Shown in pieces: positions 58,414-64,000 of a stretch of DNA of 64,000 nucleotides; position 1 is the first letter of the stretch; each line of letters begins with the position of its first letter. A program made the position numbers and the translations under genes. The notes under the pieces are model-generated. The model was given only the letters and a program-made list of their open reading frames with translations. It searched no databases and was not told the origin of the DNA. The DNA is taken from assembly GCA_947243855.1 (NCBI GenBank), contig CAMXIK010000001.1:186001-250000 (forward strand), in the 5' to 3' direction. Origin of the DNA: an uncultured Lachnospiraceae bacterium. Its GTDB lineage: Bacteria > Bacillota > Clostridia > Lachnospirales > Lachnospiraceae.

Positions 58414-60585
58414 ATGGATTCGATGATCAATATGAGACAGATGGAACAGAAATTACAGAAGGCGGACAGGAAGCAGTCCCGGCTCTATCTGTTCTGTAAC
58501 TTTATGGCGCTGATGATTATTTCGGCGTATTCTGCGCTGATGCTTTCGCCAACGGTGCAGAAAGTATTTCCGGAGGGCGGCGACAGCGCGAAGCAGATGT
58601 ATATGATCTTTGTGATGACGCTGGTGGGCTGCGTGGTCTTTACCATCTACGCCTTGGGATTGTTTTTTCGGCATAAGTCGGGGCAGCTCGGCATTCTGAT
58701 GGCTCTGGGAGCATCGAGAAAGCGTCTTGCGCCGGGGTTATATCGGGAGGTCATTCTGCTAAGCGGTGTGTCCGCCGTTTTGGGAACGGCAGCAGGATTT
58801 CCCTTTGTGTGGGTGATCTGGCATGCGTTCCGCTTACTTTTGGTGGACAGTTCGGATATGGTTCTCACTTTTGATTTCAAATGTCTGTTTATCTCCCTGC
58901 TGTTTTTGCTTTTGGTGGTGGGATTCGCCTGTCTGACGGCGTGGCGGTATCTCAAGAAAACGAACATCATGGAAGTGATCAGAGAGGAGCATATCAACGA
59001 GCCGGTGAAGGAGCTTGGCAGATGGTGCGGTCCTGTGGGTTTTCTGGTACTGCTTGCAGGCGCTGTGCTGGGGTACGGCGCGCCATGGGCGTGCATTGCG
59101 TGGTTTTCCACGTACCCGCCGGCTTGGGTGAGTGTGCTCTATGCACCCGTGTTTGTGGGACTTTATATGGTTATGCTGCACACGGTGGTACACGGCTGGA
59201 AAAGTCATCGTAAGAATCCATACAAGAATATCATTTCCCGCAGCATGATGAAATTTCAGGGAAAACAGACGGTCAACAATCTGCTGGTGGTCACGCTTCT
59301 GATTGCAGGCGGATGCTTTGCGATTTTCTATCTGCCGACTAATGGTATTGCGGCGGTATTGCGCTATGCGTCCCTGCCCTATGATTATTTCTACAAATAT
59401 CAGGCGGATCAGAATGTGCCAGACAGGACTAAGATCGAAGCCCTTGGCAGAGAATATAATCTTTCCTTAAAAGACTGGAACGAGTGCGATTATGTCACTT
59501 TGGGAATGGGCGGTATGACTAGGATTGAGGAGGAAGACGGTCTGCGTTTTCATGACGAATATGTCCCTATGCTGCAGGAGGCAATGGTACTTTCCGAGGA
59601 CGCTTATCGGATGATCACCGGGCAGGAAGTGGACGTGGAGCCGGGTACTTACCGGTGTGTGAACGATCAGGAGGAAACTTCCCTCTATGTCAATAACTCC
59701 GCAAAGGAGATCACCAATATGACGACGAGGAAGGCGCTTGCTACAGAGTTTGCAGGATTCTTGCACTATGATCATCTCGCGGAGGAGATACCCTGCTGTG
59801 TGCTTGACAATGCGGACTATGCCTTGATATCCGAGGGGCTGACGGACGATTGGCGGGGGCGTTTTGCGGCATTTAATGTGGACGGAAAGGACTCATATCC
59901 CTTTGCCAATGCCTTTTTCCGTCTCTTCGTATCGTCCTTTGATGAATCCTGCGAGCGCCCTTCCTACTATGACCGGGTACAGAAAATCAGGGAAAACGAG
60001 GAGGGAAAAGAATATTGGGGCGACACGGATGATATGACGACGATTCGTTATGAAATGGCGGATTCCTTTATGTTCCGAAACTTTTGGGTTTATATGCCGA
60101 ATTTCCGCATTTTGAATCAAAATGATTATCTGCGCAACATGGCGGTCATGTTTATGATGTTCCTCTTTATCTTCATCGTGTGCATGATCACGGCGTTGGT
60201 GGTGTGTTATACCCGCTGTCAGAGCATCGCGCTGAACAACCGCTACATTTTTGACGATTTGAAAAAACTGGGGGCTTCGCCTGCCTTTTTGAATAAGGAG
60301 GTGCGCAACCAATGCACTAATGTTTTTAAGATGCCTGCATTGGTGGGCACTACCGCTATGTTTCTGCTGTATGCCATGATCCTCTATGCGAACGACGGCA
60401 GGTTGCTTAAGCCAGAATGGGCGGCGATTGCTCTTTGCCTGTGCATCATTGCGGTGATCGGCGGGGCGATTTATGCGGTGTACCAGTCTACGGTAAAAGC
60501 GATTAAGGGGCAGCTTGGGATTGGCGTAGGGCAAAAGAAGTTGAATCGGGAGTCGATTAATGCTATTCTTAATGATAAAAGCTGA
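58414..60585 (+). CDS. ABC transporter permease (BceB-like, FtsX domain)
   Basis: 732-aa ORF with multiple TMs, HKSGQLGILMALGASRKRLAPGLYREV, large exterior domain between TM groups. Confidence 0.88.
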   Translation: MDSMINMRQMEQKLQKADRKQSRLYLFCNFMALMIISAYSALMLSPTVQKVFPEGGDSAKQMYMIFVMTLVGCVVFTIYALGLFFRHKSGQLGILMALGASRKRLAPGLYREVILLSGVSAVLGTAAGFPFVWVIWHAFRLLLVDSSDMVLTFDFKCLFISLLFLLLVVGFACLTAWRYLKKTNIMEVIREEHINEPVKELGRWCGPVGFLVLLAGAVLGYGAPWACIAWFSTYPPAWVSVLYAPVFVGLYMVMLHTVVHGWKSHRKNPYKNIISRSMMKFQGKQTVNNLLVVTLLIAGGCFAIFYLPTNGIAAVLRYASLPYDYFYKYQADQNVPDRTKIEALGREYNLSLKDWNECDYVTLGMGGMTRIEEEDGLRFHDEYVPMLQEAMVLSEDAYRMITGQEVDVEPGTYRCVNDQEETSLYVNNSAKEITNMTTRKALATEFAGFLHYDHLAEEIPCCVLDNADYALISEGLTDDWRGRFAAFNVDGKDSYPFANAFFRLFVSSFDESCERPSYYDRVQKIRENEEGKEYWGDTDDMTTIRYEMADSFMFRNFWVYMPNFRILNQNDYLRNMAVMFMMFLFIFIVCMITALVVCYTRCQSIALNNRYIFDDLKKLGASPAFLNKEVRNQCTNVFKMPALVGTTAMFLLYAMILYANDGRLLKPEWAAIALCLCIIAVIGGAIYAVYQSTVKAIKGQLGIGVGQKKLNRESINAILNDKS

Positions 60586-60602
60586 CACAGGAGGACGACA
60601 GA

Positions 60603-61778
60603 ATGTTTCAAATATTGTTGGCGATTATTTATCTAGCTTTTATCAGTCTGGGACTGCCGGATTCTCTGCTTGGCGCGGCATGGCCGGTCATGTATCGGGA
60701 ATTTTCCGTGCCGGTTTCTTACGCGGGAGGGATCTCCATGATTATCGCTGCTGGGACGATTGTTTCCAGCTTACAGAGCGACCGGCTCACGAAAAAGCTG
60801 GGGACGGGAAAAGTGACGGCTTTTAGTGTATTGATGACGGCGGCGGCGCTGTTCGGATTTTCCGTCAGTCATAGCTATGCGGCTTTGTGTTTGTGGGCGG
60901 TTCCGTATGGACTGGGAGCTGGGAGTGTGGATGCGTCGCTGAATAATTATGTGGCGCTCCACTATGCGAGCAGACACATGAGCTGGCTTCATTGTATGTG
61001 GGGCGTCGGGGCGTCTCTTGGCCCTTATATTATGGGATATGCGCTTACGGGCGGACAGGGATGGAATATGGGCTACCGTTATATTGCGTTTCTCCAAATC
61101 GGTTTGACGGCGATTCTGCTTTTCAGTCTGCCGCTGTGGAAAAAACAGACGGCGGAAGATACGGAACAGTCCGGGGAAGAGAACAAAAAACCGCTTTCGT
61201 TAAAAGAAATTTTCGGCATACCGGGAGCGAAGGAGATTATGGTGACGTTTTTCTGCTACTGTGCGCTGGAGCAGACGGCGGGACTGTGGGCGAGCAGCTA
61301 CCTCGTACTGCAGCGCGGGCTTTCGGCGGAAACGGCCGCTGGGTTTGCCAGTCTGTTTTATATCGGAATTACGGCGGGGAGAGCCGCGGGCGGATTTTTG
61401 ACCATGAAACTGAATGATACGCAGATGATACGGCTTGGACAGGGGTTAATTCTGTGCGGGGTCATATGCCTGCTGCTGCCATTTGGGGAAATCACCGCTC
61501 TGCTTGGTCTGGTGATTGCGGGTCTGGGCTGCGCACCGATTTACCCATCCGTGATCCATTCCACGCCCGCGCATTTCGGGGCGGATAAATCGCAGGCAGT
61601 GATCGGCGTACAGATGGCGTCCGCTTATGTGGGCACCTGTCTGATGCCGCCTGTGTTCGGATTCCTTGCGAACCATATTAGCGTTTCGTTGTATCCAGTA
61701 TTTTTGCTGGCAATTCTGATTCTTATGGTTGTGATGCATGAAAAGATGCTGCCTATCGTAAAGAAAAATAGGGAATAG
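60603..61778 (+). CDS. MFS transporter (fucose permease-like)
   Basis: About 12 hydrophobic segments; LPDSLLGAAWPVMYREFSVP, GVGASLGPYIMGYALTGGQGWNMGYRYIA. Confidence 0.9.
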   Translation: MFQILLAIIYLAFISLGLPDSLLGAAWPVMYREFSVPVSYAGGISMIIAAGTIVSSLQSDRLTKKLGTGKVTAFSVLMTAAALFGFSVSHSYAALCLWAVPYGLGAGSVDASLNNYVALHYASRHMSWLHCMWGVGASLGPYIMGYALTGGQGWNMGYRYIAFLQIGLTAILLFSLPLWKKQTAEDTEQSGEENKKPLSLKEIFGIPGAKEIMVTFFCYCALEQTAGLWASSYLVLQRGLSAETAAGFASLFYIGITAGRAAGGFLTMKLNDTQMIRLGQGLILCGVICLLLPFGEITALLGLVIAGLGCAPIYPSVIHSTPAHFGADKSQAVIGVQMASAYVGTCLMPPVFGFLANHISVSLYPVFLLAILILMVVMHEKMLPIVKKNRE

Positions 61779-61793
61779 ATAGGAGGATTCGGT

Positions 61794-62687
61794 ATGATAG
61801 ATTTGCACATGCACAGCAGATACAGCGACGACGGGGAGTACACGCCGTCCGAGCTGGTAGAACAGTGCGCCGAGGCGGGCGTTCGCATGATGGCGGTGAC
61901 AGACCATAACTGCGCGAAGGCAAACGAGGAAGCGCAGAACGCGGCGAAGGAAAAAGGCATTTCCTATATTGCGGGCATTGAAATTGACTGTACTTATGAG
62001 AATGTGAACTTTCATGTGCTCGGATATGGCATTGACTTTTTAAGCGGCGATTTTGAAGCCATCGAAAAGAATATTGCCGACCAGAGCGCACGGGCTTCTC
62101 TGAAAAGGCTTTCTAAGACGCGGGCGCTGGGGTTTTCCCAGATCACGGACAAGGATTTGTTGGCGTTAGCCAAAAACAGCTACTGGAAGAGAAGCTGGAC
62201 AGGGGAAATGTTTGCGGAGGTTTTGCTTGCAATGCCAGAGTATGCGGATCATCCGCTGCTACAGCCTTACCGCTTAGACGGGGCAAGGAGCGATAACCCT
62301 TACGTCAATTTTTATTGGGACTTTTATTCGCAGGGGAAACCCTGTTACGCGAAGACTGATTATCCGGCGATGGAAGAAATCATTGACACAATTCATAGAG
62401 GCGGCGGCGCGGCGGTGCTTGCGCATCCCGGCGTAAACCTGAAAGGGAAGGAATTTCTGCTGGAAGATCTTTTAAAGCTGGGGCTTGACGGGATAGAGGC
62501 GTTTTCCAGTTACCACAGCGCCAAGCAGGCGGCGGCGTTTTATGAGGCGGCGCGGGAGCATCAATTATTTGTCACCTGCGGCAGCGATTACCACGGCAAA
62601 ACGAAGCCGTCCATTGCGATCGGGCAGCACGGCTGTACGGTTTCTGATGAGGAGATGGAGGCGGCGGTCGGGCGAATGGCATTGTAA
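61794..62687 (+). CDS. PHP domain metal-dependent phosphoesterase
   Basis: MIDLHMHSRYSDDGEYTPSELVEQC, AVTDHNCAKANEEA, GIEIDC, CGSDYHGKTKP. Confidence 0.92.
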   Translation: MIDLHMHSRYSDDGEYTPSELVEQCAEAGVRMMAVTDHNCAKANEEAQNAAKEKGISYIAGIEIDCTYENVNFHVLGYGIDFLSGDFEAIEKNIADQSARASLKRLSKTRALGFSQITDKDLLALAKNSYWKRSWTGEMFAEVLLAMPEYADHPLLQPYRLDGARSDNPYVNFYWDFYSQGKPCYAKTDYPAMEEIIDTIHRGGGAAVLAHPGVNLKGKEFLLEDLLKLGLDGIEAFSSYHSAKQAAAFYEAAREHQLFVTCGSDYHGKTKPSIAIGQHGCTVSDEEMEAAVGRMAL

Positions 62688-62825
62688 CCGTTTTTTTGCT
62701 GTGGTAAAATAGACGCAGATGCAGAAAAGCGTATTGGAAAACGTAAGGTAAACGCAAGGCTGTCACAAGGCACATGTAAGGCTGGCATGATATCGTATCC
62801 AGTAAAGAAAAAGGAGGGTACGATC

Positions 62826-63080
62826 ATGAAGAAACAGGTATTAATTGGAGTGGGGGCTGTTTTGGCCGCCGTCGTAGTGGTAATTGTTTTGGCTGCTGGA
62901 TTTTTGTCTGGAAGCGGAAGTTTTTATTATACGCAGATTGACAATAGTAAGCTGACAGAGGGCGCTTTTTTGCAGTTGACGGTTAGTCCCATTCGCGGTG
63001 TGGTAGAGTGGAGCGAGCTGACCTATGAGGAATTACCGGTGAAAGTGCAGGAGAGGTATGACGCTTTGGGCATAGAATAA
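62826..63080 (+). CDS. short YxeA-like (DUF1093-like) protein
   Basis: MKKQVLIGVGAVLAAVVVVIVLAAGFLSGSGSFYYTQIDN then TEGAFLQLTVSPIRGVVEWSELTYEELPVKVQERY; ATG 62826 with AAGGAGG upstream. Confidence 0.6.
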   Translation: MKKQVLIGVGAVLAAVVVVIVLAAGFLSGSGSFYYTQIDNSKLTEGAFLQLTVSPIRGVVEWSELTYEELPVKVQERYDALGIE

Positions 63081-63116
63081 CTTTGCACGGACAGAAGCCG
63101 TTTAAGGGATGGATGT

Positions 63117-63809
63117 ATGGCTCATATTTTAATTGTGGAAGATGAAAAGAATATGCAGGATATCATTTCCGAATATATGCAAAGGGGCGGGCACACCTGT
63201 TTTACAGCGGATGACGGGGTGGACGCCCTGATGTTATTAAAAAATAACCCTATGGATCTGATGATACTGGATATCATGATACCCCATCTCGACGGGTTTT
63301 CCGTATGCAAAGCGGCAAGGGAAATGAGCGCCCTGCCGATCATTATGCTGACTGCAAAAAGCGATGAGGAGGATAAATTAAAGGGATATGAATATGGCGC
63401 TGACGATTATATGACAAAACCGTTTAGCCCGAGGATATTACTTGCAAAGGCAAACGCCCTGTTACGCCGAACTTCCGTCGTTTCGACAGATACTGCTGAC
63501 GATATGCGGAACCATATGCTCAGTGCGGGAAAAATCACGATCAATTCCATTTCCCATAAAGTGCTTTTAGACGGCGCGGAGATTGCTTTAACCCATAAAG
63601 AATACGAGCTGCTGCATTTCTTCCTTTCCAATCCTGAACAGATTTTTTCACGGGAACAACTGTTAAACCGTATCTGGGGATATGACTTTGAGGGGAATAC
63701 GCGGACGGTTGATACGCATATTAAAACTTTGCGGCAAAAGCTTGGCAGCGAGGGTAAGTCCATTGTAACGCTCATCCGTTCCGGCTACAAATTTGAGGTG
63801 GCAAAATGA
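63117..63809 (+). CDS. OmpR/PhoB family response regulator
   Basis: LIVEDEKNMQDIISEYMQRGG, LDIMIPHLDGF, GADDYMTKPFSP, C-terminal winged helix RIWGYDFEGNTRTVDTHIKTLRQKLG. Confidence 0.95.
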   Translation: MAHILIVEDEKNMQDIISEYMQRGGHTCFTADDGVDALMLLKNNPMDLMILDIMIPHLDGFSVCKAAREMSALPIIMLTAKSDEEDKLKGYEYGADDYMTKPFSPRILLAKANALLRRTSVVSTDTADDMRNHMLSAGKITINSISHKVLLDGAEIALTHKEYELLHFFLSNPEQIFSREQLLNRIWGYDFEGNTRTVDTHIKTLRQKLGSEGKSIVTLIRSGYKFEVAK

Positions 63810-64000
63810 GAGAGCATTTTTCACTCCGCACGGTACGAAAAAAAATAATCATGGTTTCAAAGCTTGCAGGTATTGTTTTGATTGTTTCATACCTTATTTC
63901 AACATGGTTACCTTTGGACGAGGATGTTTCTTTTCTGCTATGGGTCATTTTTATTATATTACTGACCCTTATGATAGATTATTTACTGGGAAGATTTATT
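63806..64000 (+). CDS. N-terminus of probable sensor histidine kinase, truncated by the window end
   Basis: ATG 63806 overlaps the response regulator stop (ATGA); MREHFSLRTVRKKIIMVSKLAGIVLIVSYLISTWLP TM start. Confidence 0.6.
   Translation, partial: MREHFSLRTVRKKIIMVSKLAGIVLIVSYLISTWLPLDEDVSFLLWVIFIILLTLMIDYLLGRFI

Noticed and set aside
1-64000. tRNA, rRNA, CRISPR, prophage or IS element
   Set aside because: Reading both strands, I found no tRNA-like cloverleaf with a T-arm GGTTCGAAT motif, no regular spacer array, and no integrase, capsid or IS transposase ORFs. A tRNAscan or Infernal run would be needed to exclude small RNAs.

Overview
The window is a chromosomal segment from a probable spore-forming Lachnospiraceae/Clostridia-type Firmicute. 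Taxonomy is inferred from protein content (SipL, SpoIID/SpoIIQ-like pair, DUF3794/LysM). It is densely coding on both strands; I saw no rRNA, tRNA, CRISPR array, phage or IS element. Main blocks: an Hsp70 (HscC-type)/TPR pair and hflX; an aconitase-family hydratase; a sporulation-type pair (SpoIID-like, M23/SpoIIQ-like) followed by an amidohydrolase and a GH9-like lipoprotein; pyrC and pyrK-pyrD separated by a MarR/flavin-binding pair, an Rpn-type PD-(D/E)XK protein and a GNAT; a minus-strand cotH-cotH-VTC-DUF4956 cassette next to an XRE regulator; sipL; a membrane/spermidine-synthase-like fusion; GH42; ispE, murI, asnS and a CwlO-like NlpC/P60 protein; an ABC exporter-type set; larE-larB-larC with a Ni/peptide-type ABC importer; a third CotH protein with a lamin-tail-like domain; and a LytTR two-component system next to a BceAB-like ABC transporter. 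Observations most worth a second look: (i) the CotH/VTC/DUF4956 cassette, which has overlapping genes, a duplicated cotH whose 3' end keeps a vestigial VTC start, and apparent ATT/ATC start codons; (ii) adjacent apparent pseudo-enzymes (SpoIID without its catalytic Glu, an M23 domain without zinc ligands, GH9 without catalytic residues); (iii) RNA-level structures at spoIID and sipL. All homology calls are from memory of family motifs; no database search was run.
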